Source: Eubacterium ramulus
Lineage (GTDB): Bacteria; Bacillota; Clostridia; Lachnospirales; Lachnospiraceae
Length of the DNA stretch: 48,208 nucleotides
NCBI RefSeq assembly: GCF_003122485.1
Contig: NZ_JRFU01000081.1
Span: 1 to 48,208, forward strand
Reading direction: 5' to 3'
The position numbers and the translations under genes were made by a program. Position 1 is the first letter of the stretch, and the number at the start of each line of letters is the position of its first letter. Below are positions 27,617 through 35,993 of this stretch, in pieces. The notes below the pieces were generated by a model. The model did not search any database, was not told where the DNA came from, and was given only the letters and a program-made list of their open reading frames with translations.

Positions 27617-28741
27617 ATGACAAAGATAGACATTATTTCCGGATTCCTTGGAGCCGGAAAAACAACTTTTATTAAAAAAATGCTGGAAGAAGTTTTCTCC
27701 GGTGAGAAAGTAGTTCTGGTTGAGAATGAGTACGGTGAAGTTGGTATCGACGGCGGATTCTTAAAGGATTCCGGTATCGAGATCAAAGAGCTGAATTCCG
27801 GCTGTATCTGCTGCTCTCTGGTTGGTGATTTCAACCGCAGCTTAAATGAAGTAATCGAGACTTATCATCCGGATCGTATCCTTATCGAGCCGTCCGGAGT
27901 TGGCAAACTTTCTGATGTTATGTCTTCTGTAAAAGACATGGAGAAAAATCATGATGTAAAATTAAATGCACTGGTAACGGTTGCAAATGCAATGAAAGCA
28001 ACCAAACAGATGAAAGCATTCGGTGAGTTCTTCAACAACCAGATTGAAAATGCAACAACTGTTGTTTTAAGCAGAACTCAGAATATGAAAGAGGAAAAAC
28101 TGGAGCTTTGCGTAAAAGAGATTCAGAAATTAAATCCGAAGGCTGCTATTATTACAACACCTTGGGATTCTATTTCCGGAGAGCAGATCCTGAAAGTAAT
28201 CGAGCAGCAGGATTCTTTGATGCAGGAAATGATGAAAGAGTACGAAGAGCATCATCATGATCACGAGCATGAACATCATCACGACCATGACCACGAGCAT
28301 GAACATCATCACGATCATGACCACGATCACGAGCATGAACATCATCACGACCATAACCACGATCACGAGCATGAGCATCATCATGACCATGATCACGACC
28401 ACGGCGAAGGATGCACCTGTGGATGCCATGACCACGATCATCACCATCACGACCATGATGCAGATGAAGTATTTATCAGCTGGGGCAAAGAGACTCCTCA
28501 TAAATATACAAAAGAGAAGATCGAGTCTATCCTGAAAACATTCTGCGATACTGAGGACTACGGCACAATTTTACGTGCAAAAGGAATGGTTCCGGCAGAA
28601 GACGGCACATGGATCTATTTCGATATGGTTCCGGGCGAGTATGAGCTGCGTGACGGTGAGCCGGATTATACCGGACGTCTCTGTGTCATCGGTACAGATA
28701 TCGACGAGCATAAGTTAGAAGAATTATTTGAACTGAACTAA
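27617..28741 (+). CDS. G3E (CobW/COG0523) GTPase with His-rich metal-binding insert
   Basis: Metallochaperone-type GTPase of 374 residues. The N-terminal domain has Walker A GFLGAGKTT (9-17) and the metal-binding CxCC motif C63-I-C65-C66. A long insert follows: residues 212-280 contain 38 histidines plus Asp/Glu, and C266, C268 and C270 lie in a short CTCGC patch. It is coded by near-tandem DNA repeats (28250-28456). The C-terminal CobW domain ends the protein. COG0523 proteins deliver zinc, cobalt, nickel or iron; the His/Asp-rich tail suggests zinc or nickel storage. A DUF1980-like fusion gene follows, which supports zinc. Confidence 0.92.
   Translation: MTKIDIISGFLGAGKTTFIKKMLEEVFSGEKVVLVENEYGEVGIDGGFLKDSGIEIKELNSGCICCSLVGDFNRSLNEVIETYHPDRILIEPSGVGKLSDVMSSVKDMEKNHDVKLNALVTVANAMKATKQMKAFGEFFNNQIENATTVVLSRTQNMKEEKLELCVKEIQKLNPKAAIITTPWDSISGEQILKVIEQQDSLMQEMMKEYEEHHHDHEHEHHHDHDHEHEHHHDHDHDHEHEHHHDHNHDHEHEHHHDHDHDHGEGCTCGCHDHDHHHHDHDADEVFISWGKETPHKYTKEKIESILKTFCDTEDYGTILRAKGMVPAEDGTWIYFDMVPGEYELRDGEPDYTGRLCVIGTDIDEHKLEELFELN
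28250..28456 (+). repeat. In-frame His-codon repeat array
   Basis: Imperfect tandem units of about 24-30 nt built on cat/cac, gac and gag codons inside the CobW gene. Unit lengths differ by multiples of three, keeping the frame, so the array could expand and contract by slippage. Confidence 0.8.
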
Positions 28742-28750
28742 AAACGGATT

Positions 28751-28785
28751 CCGATATGGCAGTGCGGTCAGCATTGCTATATCGG
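28751..28785 (+). terminator. Hairpin between the two G3E GTPase genes
   Basis: 14-bp stem (28751-28764 / 28772-28785) with two G-U pairs. The following AAAAAGTTTTCTTTT is only weakly T-rich, so termination is probably partial. Confidence 0.5.
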
Positions 28786-28849
28786 AAAAAGTTTTCTTTT
28801 GAAACCACGCAGAAAGCAAAAATTACAGAAAAGAGAGAAACGAATAATT

Positions 28850-29794
28850 ATGGATATACCAGTATATTTATTTACCGGTTTTATGGACAGTGGAAAAACT
28901 TCCCTGATCACTCAGACCCTTCAGGAGAATGATTTTGGCATCGGCTCCCGCAGTCTGATCATTGCCTGCGAAGACGGCGATGAAGAATACGATGAAGAAG
29001 CACTGGCAAAAGACAAAATTACGGTTGTGGCAGTAGAGTCCGAAGAAGAATTTACCGAGGAATATCTGAAAGAGTGTGACGATACCATTAAGCCGGATCA
29101 GGTATTTATCGAGTATAACGGTACTTGGGAATCAGCCAAAATTCTGGAAATGAAACTCCCGAAAGGATGGGAAATCGTTCAGTCTCTGGCCACCGTAGAT
29201 GCTTCTACATTTGAACTGTACCTGACAAACATGCGTGCCATGATGATGGAGCAGGTGTTCAATACCGATGTGGTTATTTTTAACCGCTGCACCGATGACA
29301 CACCGAAAGCAAAATTCCGCAGAACCATCAAGGCTGTAAATCGCCGTGCACAGATCGTATACGAGCGAGAAGATGGTACCATTGATGAGAGTGATGCTGA
29401 TGAGCTTCCATATGATCTGGATCAGGATGTCATTGAAATCACCGATGCTGACTACGGCATTTTCTATCTGGATGTACAGGACAATCCGCAGAAATACGAA
29501 GGCAAAACCATTCGTTTCCTGGGACTTGTATATAGACCGGACAAATTCGGTAAAAAACCGATGATGGTACCGGGACGTTTTGCCATGACCTGCTGTGCAG
29601 AGGATATTCAGTTTATCGGTCTGAAATGCAAGTATGACAAAGCAGTGGAGATTCCGCACAAATCCTGGATTTATATAACCGCAGAGATCCACAATGAGTT
29701 TGCCAAGGAATATCGTGGAAAAGGCCCGGTTCTGTACGCAAAAGAAGTCGTAAAAGCAGAAGAACCGGAAGACAGTCTTGTATACTTCTCATAA
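28850..29794 (+). CDS. G3E-type GTPase fused to a DUF1980-like domain
   Basis: 314 residues. The N-terminal half resembles CobW GTPases, with Walker A GFMDSGKT at 10-17, but the CxCC motif is missing (IACEDGDEE stands there) and the G4 motif is altered to NRCTDD. The C-terminal part (about 213-314: YEGKTIRFLGLVYRP, RFAMTCCAEDIQFIGL with C248-C249, SWIYITAEI) resembles the soluble domain of DUF1980/TIGR03943 proteins (YcgQ type). Those are normally a separate gene next to a permease and a CobW GTPase. The frame opens upstream at 28799, but MDIPVYLFTGF at 28850 is the natural start. Probably involved in zinc handling with the gene before it. Confidence 0.75.
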   Translation: MDIPVYLFTGFMDSGKTSLITQTLQENDFGIGSRSLIIACEDGDEEYDEEALAKDKITVVAVESEEEFTEEYLKECDDTIKPDQVFIEYNGTWESAKILEMKLPKGWEIVQSLATVDASTFELYLTNMRAMMMEQVFNTDVVIFNRCTDDTPKAKFRRTIKAVNRRAQIVYEREDGTIDESDADELPYDLDQDVIEITDADYGIFYLDVQDNPQKYEGKTIRFLGLVYRPDKFGKKPMMVPGRFAMTCCAEDIQFIGLKCKYDKAVEIPHKSWIYITAEIHNEFAKEYRGKGPVLYAKEVVKAEEPEDSLVYFS

Positions 29795-29819
29795 AATGTG
29801 AGAAAAATGAGAAAACTGA

Positions 29820-29848
29820 TTGACAAAACTTCAAGAATGTAATAGACT
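29820..29848 (+). promoter_or_regulatory. Promoter of the T-box / trpX operon
   Basis: Consensus TTGACA (29820-29825), 17-nt spacer, TAGACT (29843-29848), just ahead of the T-box leader. Confidence 0.85.
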
Positions 29849-29854
29849 AAAGCA

Positions 29855-30158
29855 CATATAAGAAAACAAGTTGAAACCGTTGAAAAAGAGTAGTAGGCTG
29901 GAGACAGTGATGTCGAACCGATTTTCAGAGAGCTGTCGTTGGTGTGAGTGCAGTATGAGGAGAAAGCTGAATGGACTTTTGAGGGCTGCCTGAAATGGAT
30001 TTGAGAGTAGGGTATGCCGGGAGCCGAACCCGTTATCCAGTCGGTATGTATGAATACGTACATAAAAAGAGTGGGCGTCACGCCAATTTGAGTGGTACCG
30101 CGATAATAAATCAGTTTATTACCGTCTCAGGATAAGTTTATCCTGGGACGGTTTTTTT
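29855..30158 (+). promoter_or_regulatory. T-box riboswitch, probably tryptophan-specific
   Basis: The leader shows the main T-box parts: the Stem I AGAGAGCTG segment near 29927-29937, the CCGTTAT element near 30029, the T-box sequence itself (AATTTGAGTGGTACCGCG, 30085-30102), and a terminator stem (30121-30150) with a T run to 30158. A TGG codon at 29972-29974 in GCTGAATGGAC is the likely specifier, which would mean tRNA-Trp; a second TGG lies at 29996. Uncharged tRNA-Trp would stabilise the antiterminator and switch on the transporter. The class is certain; the specifier is inferred and agrees with the trpX-type genes. Confidence 0.93.
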
Positions 30159-30194
30159 AAAATCATGAAACATGAAAAAGAGGAGAGTAAAAAG

Positions 30195-31262
30195 ATGAAA
30201 AAGAGATTTTTAGCAATGGCACTTGGATGCGCAATGGCAGTAACAGTTCTGGCAGGCTGCGGTGGTCAGTCAAACGATCAGAAAGATGCAGGAAATACCA
30301 CTTCTGCAACAGAAGAGGCAGCAGATGGCAAAGTTTATCAGGTAGGAATTGTTCAGTATGTTGACGATGCTTCTTTAAACCAGATCGTAAAAGCTGTAAA
30401 AGAAGAGTTGGATGCAAAAGGAAAAGAGCTTGGTGTGACATTTGATTATGCAAATCACACATACAATGGTCAGGCAGATGCAACCGTTATGAACCAGATC
30501 GCAAGTGACCTGATCAATGATAACGTAGATGCAATTGTTCCGGTAGCAACACCGGTTGCAATGGTTATGCAGGCAGCAACAGAAGAAACACAGACACCGG
30601 TTGTATTTTCTGCAGTATCTGATCCGGTTATCACAGGTCTGGTAGAGAGCATGGATAAACCGGGCAGCAACATCACAGGTACATCTGATATGCTGGATAC
30701 CGATGCGATCATGGATCTGATGCTGGCGGCACAGCCGGATATCAAAAAAGTAGGTCTGTTATATGACAAAGGACAGGATTCCTCCACACAGCCGATCGCA
30801 GATGCAAAAGCATATCTGGATGCGAAAGGAATCGAGTATGTTGAAAAAACAGGAACAACCAACGATGAGGTATCTCTTGCAGCAGACGCGCTGATCGCAG
30901 CAGGATGCGAGGCGGTATTTACACCAACTGACAATACCGTTATGACAGCAGAACTTGCAATTTTTGAAAAATTCCAGGATGCAAAAGTTCCACAGTATTG
31001 TGGTGCTGATTCCTTCGCATTAAATGGTGCATTCTGCGGATATGGCGTAAATTACGAAGAACTTGGAAAAGCAACAGCAGACATGGTAGTAGATATTCTG
31101 GTAAACGGTGCTGATCCGGCAACAACTCCGGTACAGACTATGAACAATGGTATCGCAACCATCAATACAGACACAGCAGAAAAAATCGGTCTGGATTACA
31201 GCATGTTTGCTACTATGTGCGAGCAGGTAAAAGAGACTACAACTGCTCAGGAATTTGAATAA
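30195..31262 (+). CDS. trpX: ABC transporter substrate-binding lipoprotein, TrpX type
   Basis: Exported lipoprotein of the ABC_sub_bind family (PF04392), 355 residues. A signal peptide ends in the lipobox LAGC with C22 as the lipid-modified residue, followed by a Ser/Thr/Gly linker. The two-lobed binding domain starts at VYQVGIVQYVDDASLNQ. Streptococcal members (TrpX) bind tryptophan. The Trp-type T-box directly upstream makes the same substrate likely here. The frame is open from 30165, but AGGAGA at 30181-30186 points to the ATG at 30195. Permease and ATPase follow in the same operon. Confidence 0.9.
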   Translation: MKKRFLAMALGCAMAVTVLAGCGGQSNDQKDAGNTTSATEEAADGKVYQVGIVQYVDDASLNQIVKAVKEELDAKGKELGVTFDYANHTYNGQADATVMNQIASDLINDNVDAIVPVATPVAMVMQAATEETQTPVVFSAVSDPVITGLVESMDKPGSNITGTSDMLDTDAIMDLMLAAQPDIKKVGLLYDKGQDSSTQPIADAKAYLDAKGIEYVEKTGTTNDEVSLAADALIAAGCEAVFTPTDNTVMTAELAIFEKFQDAKVPQYCGADSFALNGAFCGYGVNYEELGKATADMVVDILVNGADPATTPVQTMNNGIATINTDTAEKIGLDYSMFATMCEQVKETTTAQEFE

Positions 31263-31283
31263 AAGCGGGAGCGGAAACTGATT

Positions 31284-32216
31284 ATGTTATCTTCAATTTT
31301 TACAGTATCACTTGCACAGAGTGCAATTGAACTTGGATGTATTTATGCGCTGGTTGCGCTGGCGCTGTTTGTATCATTTTCAATTTTAAATATTGCGGAT
31401 CTTTCCACAGATGGATGTTTTACTTTAGGATGCGCTGTGTGTGCCATGGTAACCCTGCAGGGTCATCCGTTTCTGGGACTTCTGGCAGCGACCGGTGCCG
31501 GTGTAATCTCCGGATTTGTAACGGCATTTCTTCAGACCAGACTGGGCGTTGAGTCCATTCTGGCTGGAATTATCGTAAATACCGGTTTGTATACCATCAA
31601 TATTGCGGTTATGGGATTTTCATCCACTATCAATCTGTTTGCCAACGATACAATTTTCACACTGGCAAAAGACAAAATTGGTGGAAACTGGTATGAAATT
31701 ATTGCCATTCTGATCGTAATCCTGATCGTGGCAGTTATCCTGATCTGGTTTCTTGGAACGAGGCTGGGACTTTCTATCCGGGCAACCGGTGACAATGCCT
31801 TTATGGTAAGAGCTTCCTCCATCAGTCCGGTATTTACCATTACCGTTGGACTGTGTGTGGCAAACGCTATGACCGGACTTTCCGGCGGGCTGCTGGCTCA
31901 GTATCAGAGATCCTGTGATATCAATATCGGAACCGGTCAGGTTACCATCGCTCTGGCGAGTCTGATCATCGGTGAGACACTGGTTGGAAAAGGACATGTG
32001 GCAAAACGAATTTTTGGCGTCATCCTTGGAAGCTGCCTGTACCGTTTCATCGTGGCAATTGCACTTCGATTCAATGTCCCGGCAGAATGCCTGAAACTGG
32101 TATCATCCATTATCGTAGCAGTAGCGATTTCTCTGCCGTATCTGAAACAGAAAGCGGCGTTTGCAAAGACCAAACGTGCGGCAATCGCAAAAAGAAAACG
32201 GGGAGGTAATCTGTAA
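31284..32216 (+). CDS. ABC transporter permease, TrpY type
   Basis: Integral membrane permease of the BPD_transp_2 family (the branched-chain amino acid/ribose permease group), 310 residues with about eight hydrophobic segments and a basic C-terminus (KTKRAAIAKRKRGG). It probably forms a homodimeric channel with the binding protein before it and the ATPase after it. It starts 21 nt after trpX, and its stop overlaps the next start by one base. Tryptophan as substrate is inferred from the T-box. Confidence 0.92.
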   Translation: MLSSIFTVSLAQSAIELGCIYALVALALFVSFSILNIADLSTDGCFTLGCAVCAMVTLQGHPFLGLLAATGAGVISGFVTAFLQTRLGVESILAGIIVNTGLYTINIAVMGFSSTINLFANDTIFTLAKDKIGGNWYEIIAILIVILIVAVILIWFLGTRLGLSIRATGDNAFMVRASSISPVFTITVGLCVANAMTGLSGGLLAQYQRSCDINIGTGQVTIALASLIIGETLVGKGHVAKRIFGVILGSCLYRFIVAIALRFNVPAECLKLVSSIIVAVAISLPYLKQKAAFAKTKRAAIAKRKRGGNL

Positions 32217-33016
32217 TGCTCCAATTAATCGATATATCAAAAACCTTTAATCTGGGAACGGTAAATGAGAAAAAAGCATTGTCTCATCTGAATCTGGAAT
32301 TACAGGATGGTGATTTCGCAACCATCATCGGAAGTAATGGTGCCGGAAAATCAACTATGTTCAATGCAATCTGCGGAACATTTTTTGTGGATGAAGGCGC
32401 AGTTATTCTGGATGGCAGAGATATTACATATGAAAAAGAACATAAGAGAAGCAAATACATCGGACATCTGTTTCAGGATCCGATGAAAGGTACGGCTCCG
32501 AATATGAGCATTGAGGAAAATCTTGCACTAGCTTATCTGAGGGCATCTGCCTCAAGAGGAAAGTTTTTCAGCAGAATTTCTCAGAAAGAAAAACAGATGT
32601 TCCGTGAAAAACTTGCTTTACTTGATATGGGACTGGAAGACCGTATGAAAAATCCGGTGGGACTGCTTTCCGGTGGACAGCGTCAGGCACTGACACTTCT
32701 GATGGCAACCGTTGTAACACCAAAAATTTTGCTTTTGGATGAGCATACGGCAGCATTGGACCCGGCGACGGCAGAAAAAGTATTGAATCTGACCAAACGG
32801 ATCGTGGCAGAAAACAAGATCACCTGCCTGATGATCACACATAACATGCAGTCAGCGCTGGATCTTGGCAATCGAACTTTGATGATGAACTCCGGTGAGA
32901 TCGTGCTGGATGTCAAAGAAGAGGAAAGAAAAGGTCTGACGGTTGCAGATCTGTTGGAAAAATTCAAGGAGGGTGTTGGCGCTCAGCTTGATAATGACCG
33001 AATCCTGTTATCATAA
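32216..33016 (+). CDS. ABC transporter ATP-binding protein, TrpZ type
   Basis: Cytoplasmic ATPase, 266 residues, energising the importer. Walker A is GSNGAGKST, the signature LSGGQRQ, Walker B ILLLDEHTAALD with an E-H-T variant of the D-loop region, and the switch histidine lies in MITHNM. The ATG shares a base with the permease stop (TAATG), and GGGAGGT inside the permease gene is its ribosome binding site, so the two are translationally coupled. Confidence 0.93.
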   Translation: MLQLIDISKTFNLGTVNEKKALSHLNLELQDGDFATIIGSNGAGKSTMFNAICGTFFVDEGAVILDGRDITYEKEHKRSKYIGHLFQDPMKGTAPNMSIEENLALAYLRASASRGKFFSRISQKEKQMFREKLALLDMGLEDRMKNPVGLLSGGQRQALTLLMATVVTPKILLLDEHTAALDPATAEKVLNLTKRIVAENKITCLMITHNMQSALDLGNRTLMMNSGEIVLDVKEEERKGLTVADLLEKFKEGVGAQLDNDRILLS

Positions 33017-33110
33017 ATGATCCGAGTGATCGGGAATTTTGTGATTGAGAAGAAAATGAGAGACATAATACAAAAGTAATATTATACAGGAATAGAAGAA
33101 AACATAACAA

Positions 33111-33148
33111 AAACCGGTGTCTGAGCAAAACAGATGCCGGTTTTTATG
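33111..33148 (+). terminator. Terminator after the trpX operon
   Basis: 13-bp stem AAACCGGTGTCTG / CAGATGCCGGTTT (33111-33123 / 33131-33143) with one wobble and a T run. Confidence 0.9.
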
Positions 33149-33250
33149 TAAGAGGAAGTTAAGATTTTCACTCAGAGTAAAAAGCAATTTGGTGAATTTT
33201 ACATAAGCAATATAATAGAATGTAAGAATGACATAAAGAATAGGAGCAGA

Positions 33251-33299
33251 AAAAAGAAATCCGGCGTTCTGAAGATCAGAAAACCGGATTTCTTTTTTT
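33251..33299. terminator. Two-way terminator, trpX operon / cupin gene
   Basis: Stem AAGAAATCCGG / CCGGATTTCTT enclosing a second TTCTGA/TCAGAA stem, with A and T runs on opposite ends. It suits the cupin gene that comes from the minus strand. The gap 33017-33326 holds only these two terminators. Confidence 0.85.
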
Positions 33300-33326
33300 A
33301 CAGATATGATAATTCGCTTAAATGAA

Positions 33327-33686
33327 TTATTTAGCAGCTTCTGGTAAAAGAATTACTAACATCTGAGCTGTTGTTGTTCCGATGTTTGTAACGCTCTTTT
33401 TAGAGTGCGGTGCGATATGTACGCTGTCGCCTGCCTCAAGAACAGTCTCAACTCCGTCATCGCCTTTGAATAACATTGTTCCTTCTACAATGTAGTAGAT
33501 GGACTCCATAGCGTTGTCAGCGAACTCTGTGCCGCCGCCGCTTGGAAGGAAGTGAGAAAGACCGTTGATCAGTCTACCACCATCGATATCCTGCGGATCA
33601 TGAAGTCTGCATAATTTGCACTCTTTGTGTCCTGGTGCCTCATAAGTATAATAAGCATCTTTTTTAGTAATTTTGTAGCCAGCCAT
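33327..33686 (-). CDS. Small single-domain cupin protein
   Basis: 119-residue cupin with one conserved barrel (GTEFADNAMESIYYIVEGTMLF and GDSVHIAPHSKKSVTNIG). The usual HxH metal ligands of motif 1 are not present; one histidine of motif 2 remains (about 92), so metal binding is doubtful. A four-cysteine/histidine-rich stretch near residues 20-30 (HKECKLCRLHD) may bind metal instead. AAGGAAGG lies before the start. It is transcribed divergently from the phloroglucinol-type genes and could be a ligand sensor or accessory protein for them. Function unknown. Confidence 0.75.
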   Translation of the reverse strand: MAGYKITKKDAYYTYEAPGHKECKLCRLHDPQDIDGGRLINGLSHFLPSGGGTEFADNAMESIYYIVEGTMLFKGDDGVETVLEAGDSVHIAPHSKKSVTNIGTTTAQMLVILLPEAAK

Positions 33687-33729
33687 AATATAAAACCTTC
33701 CTTTCTACCTGACATTTTTTACAAGACAT

Positions 33730-33758
33730 AGTCTACCACCATGTGAGGGAAAAATCAA
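33730..33758 (-). promoter_or_regulatory. Cupin gene promoter
   Basis: On the minus strand, TTGATT (33758-33753), 17-nt spacer, TAGACT (33735-33730), about 45 nt before the cupin start. Confidence 0.65.
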
Positions 33759-33838
33759 CAATTTTCATGTAAAAAAATAAAAAAGTGTTAGTAGTAATGC
33801 ACAAAAAGGAAACTGAATTACCGTACAGTAACTTAATA

Positions 33839-33848
33839 ACAATATTGT
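33839..33848. promoter_or_regulatory. Palindrome in the divergent cupin/SDR region
   Basis: Perfect 10-bp palindrome ACAATATTGT just upstream of the SDR -35 box. Possible operator; the binding protein is unknown. Confidence 0.35.
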
Positions 33849-33853
33849 ATGTA

Positions 33854-33882
33854 TTGCATAAAAAAGCGACATGAACTATACT
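33854..33882 (+). promoter_or_regulatory. Promoter of the SDR (phloroglucinol reductase-like) gene
   Basis: TTGCAT (33854-33859), 17-nt spacer, TATACT (33877-33882). The leader of about 120 nt contains a hairpin with CGGA/TCCG in 33899-33927. Confidence 0.7.
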
Positions 33883-34009
33883 AAACATGATGAATTTGAC
33901 GAACGGAATTTTAGGTTTATCCGTTTCGCCTTGATCCATCTCAGCTTCTTAATTTAGAAACTGAAATGAGAAAAACCAAAAGGCAAAAAATGAAGGAGGA
34001 TTTTGGGAA

Positions 34010-34804
34010 ATGGTAAGTTTAAAGAAAGACTTTGTCGACAACATGTTTTCTGTAGAAGGAAAAGTAGCTCTGGTTACAGGTGCAACTGGTGCATTAGGAA
34101 AAGTTCTTGCTAAAGCATATGGTTATGCTGGAGCAAAAGTTATGATGACTGGTCGTAACGCAGCTAAATTAGAGGAGCTGGAGACAGAGTTCAAAGCAGA
34201 GAATATCGACTGCGCATACATCAAAGCTGATCCTGCAAAAGAGGAAGATGTTGACGCTTTAGTAAAAGGTACAGTTGCTAAATATGGTGAGATCAACATT
34301 CTTGCTGTTTGCCACGGATTCAACAAACCACAGAACATCTTAGAGCAGTCCGTAGCTGATTGGCAGTACATCATGGATGCTGACTGCAAATCTGTATACG
34401 TTGTTTGTAAATATGTTGCAGAGCAGATGGTTGCTCAGGGCAAAGGCGGTAAAGTAGTAGTTGTTACATCTCAGCGTTCTAAACGTGGTATGGCTGGATA
34501 CACAGGATACTGTACATCTAAAGGTGGTGCAGACCTTATGGTTTCTTCCATGGCTTGTGACCTTTCCGCTAAATATGGTATCAATGTTAACTCTCTGTGC
34601 CCGACAGTATTCCGTAGCGATTTAACAGAGTGGATGTTCGATCCGGAGTCTGCTGTATACCAGAACTTTATGAAACGTGAGCCAATCGGACGTCTGGCTG
34701 AGCCGGAAGATTTCGTAGGATATGCTATCTTCCTTTCTTCTGACGCTTCTAACTACATCACAGGCGCTAACTGCGACTGCAGCGGTGGTTACTTAACCTG
34801 CTAA
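34010..34804 (+). CDS. Short-chain dehydrogenase, probable phloroglucinol reductase
   Basis: Classical SDR of 264 residues. The cofactor motif TGATGALG is at 23-30, a TGRN segment at 47-50 fits NADPH binding, and the catalytic residues are S154, Y167 and K171 (YCTSK). By itself the family does not tell the substrate. The three following enzymes match the other steps of anaerobic phloroglucinol breakdown, so this is most likely the NADPH-dependent reductase that turns phloroglucinol into dihydrophloroglucinol. The gene has its own promoter and a strong AAGGAGG site. Codon use is richer in GCT, GGT and GTT than in the dcw or argS genes, which suggests high expression or a different origin. Confidence 0.8.
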   Translation: MVSLKKDFVDNMFSVEGKVALVTGATGALGKVLAKAYGYAGAKVMMTGRNAAKLEELETEFKAENIDCAYIKADPAKEEDVDALVKGTVAKYGEINILAVCHGFNKPQNILEQSVADWQYIMDADCKSVYVVCKYVAEQMVAQGKGGKVVVVTSQRSKRGMAGYTGYCTSKGGADLMVSSMACDLSAKYGINVNSLCPTVFRSDLTEWMFDPESAVYQNFMKREPIGRLAEPEDFVGYAIFLSSDASNYITGANCDCSGGYLTC

Positions 34805-34915
34805 TTATTGTCTTTGACAATAAACACAGTCATGTAATGTGGCGTACAAAACCATGATTGCAGACTTATTACACAAATTAAGAAGAGCTCCTGCCCGCCA
34901 CAAGCGGGCGGGCTC
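34805..34915. other. Two hairpins between the SDR and HAD genes
   Basis: TTATTGTC/GACAATAA (34805-34823) directly follows the stop codon, and a GC-rich hairpin (34885-34915, TGCCCGC/GCGGGCG) lies further down. Neither has a T tail. They may protect or process the upstream mRNA or attenuate read-through into the next gene. Confidence 0.5.
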
Positions 34916-34949
34916 TGTAAATGATTAATAAGACGGAGATGCAAAAATA

Positions 34950-35897
34950 ATGAGTGAAATTAAAAATTTCTTAGTATGCGGCGGCGGAATGATGGGAAGC
35001 GCAATCGCACAGATCCTTGCAGGACTTGATGATGCAAAGGTTACTGTATATGATGTATTCCCAGTAAACGTAGAAGCAAAAGTTCGCAACAACATGAAAC
35101 TTCTTGTAGAAAAAGGAATCGTAACAGAGGCAGACGTAGATAACATCGTTTCCAAAATCAGCTTTACACAGGATATGAACGACGAAGGCGTTAAAAACGC
35201 ACAGATGGTTGTTGAGTGTGTATTAGAGGAGATGGAGATGAAACAGAATCTGTTCGCTCAGTTAGAGGAGTATGTAGCAGATGACTGTATCTTCTGTACA
35301 AATACATCCGTTATGAGCCCGACAGAGATTTCTGCAAAATGTAAACACCGTGAGAGACTTTGCGGTACACATTTCTGGAATCCTGCATTCCTGATTCCGT
35401 TAGTAGAGGTTGTTAAGACAGATGCTACTACAGATGAGGTTGCCCAGACTGTTATCGACGTTTTAACAGAAGCTGGTAAAAAACCGGTTCTTTGCAAAAA
35501 GGATGTTCCGGGATTTATCGCAAACAGAATGCAGCATGCTTTATGGCGTGAGGCTATTTCCATCGTTGAGCGTGGTATCGCAGATGCAAAAACTGTAGAT
35601 GATGCTTGCAAATACAGCTTTGGTCTGAGACTTCCATACTTACCACCATTAGTAAACTCTGATATGGTAAGCACACAGCTGACATCCAATATCCATAACT
35701 ATGTATTAAAAGATTTGGAAGACAGACATGATGCTTCTCCATTACTGAAACAGATGCTGGATGAAGGCAAAAACGGTTTCCGTGCAGAGGCAGTAGATGG
35801 CGTTCATGAAGGATTCATGAAATATACAGACGAAGAGATCGCAGAGATCAACGGTGGTCTGAATGAGTATCTGATCAAGATGCTTTACAACAAATAA
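34950..35897 (+). CDS. 3-hydroxyacyl-CoA dehydrogenase family, probable 3-hydroxy-5-oxohexanoate dehydrogenase
   Basis: 315 residues with the two-domain 3HCDH fold. The N-terminal NAD-binding domain has a variant glycine motif (CGGGMMGSAIA, residues 10-20), followed by the catalytic GTHFWNPAFLIPLVEVV segment (family HFFNP region) and the C-terminal domain (DVPGFIANRMQHALWREA). In the phloroglucinol pathway a member of this family oxidises (S)-3-hydroxy-5-oxohexanoate, the ring-opened product, to triacetate with NAD. The neighbours support that over a CoA-bound substrate, since no other beta-oxidation gene is nearby. The ribosome binding site is moderate. Confidence 0.8.
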   Translation: MSEIKNFLVCGGGMMGSAIAQILAGLDDAKVTVYDVFPVNVEAKVRNNMKLLVEKGIVTEADVDNIVSKISFTQDMNDEGVKNAQMVVECVLEEMEMKQNLFAQLEEYVADDCIFCTNTSVMSPTEISAKCKHRERLCGTHFWNPAFLIPLVEVVKTDATTDEVAQTVIDVLTEAGKKPVLCKKDVPGFIANRMQHALWREAISIVERGIADAKTVDDACKYSFGLRLPYLPPLVNSDMVSTQLTSNIHNYVLKDLEDRHDASPLLKQMLDEGKNGFRAEAVDGVHEGFMKYTDEEIAEINGGLNEYLIKMLYNK

Positions 35898-35993
35898 ATT
35901 TAATTATACAATAACATGGTTCATTCGTATCTTCGGGTAATGTGAAGGTACATGAAATAGACACACTATATTCTATTCAGGAGGATAATAAAA

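Noticed and set aside
28250-28456. The repeated CAT/CAC array as a CRISPR
   Set aside because: There are no constant-length spacers; the repeats are in-frame His codons of a protein gene.
28130-28501. Minus-strand frame with a Met/Val-rich hydrophobic repeat
   Set aside because: This is the complement of the His-codon array in the CobW gene, not a membrane protein.
34950-35897. HAD-family gene as the butyrate-pathway 3-hydroxybutyryl-CoA dehydrogenase
   Set aside because: No thiolase, crotonase or butyryl-CoA dehydrogenase gene accompanies it, and its glycine motif (GGGMMG) departs from the usual form.
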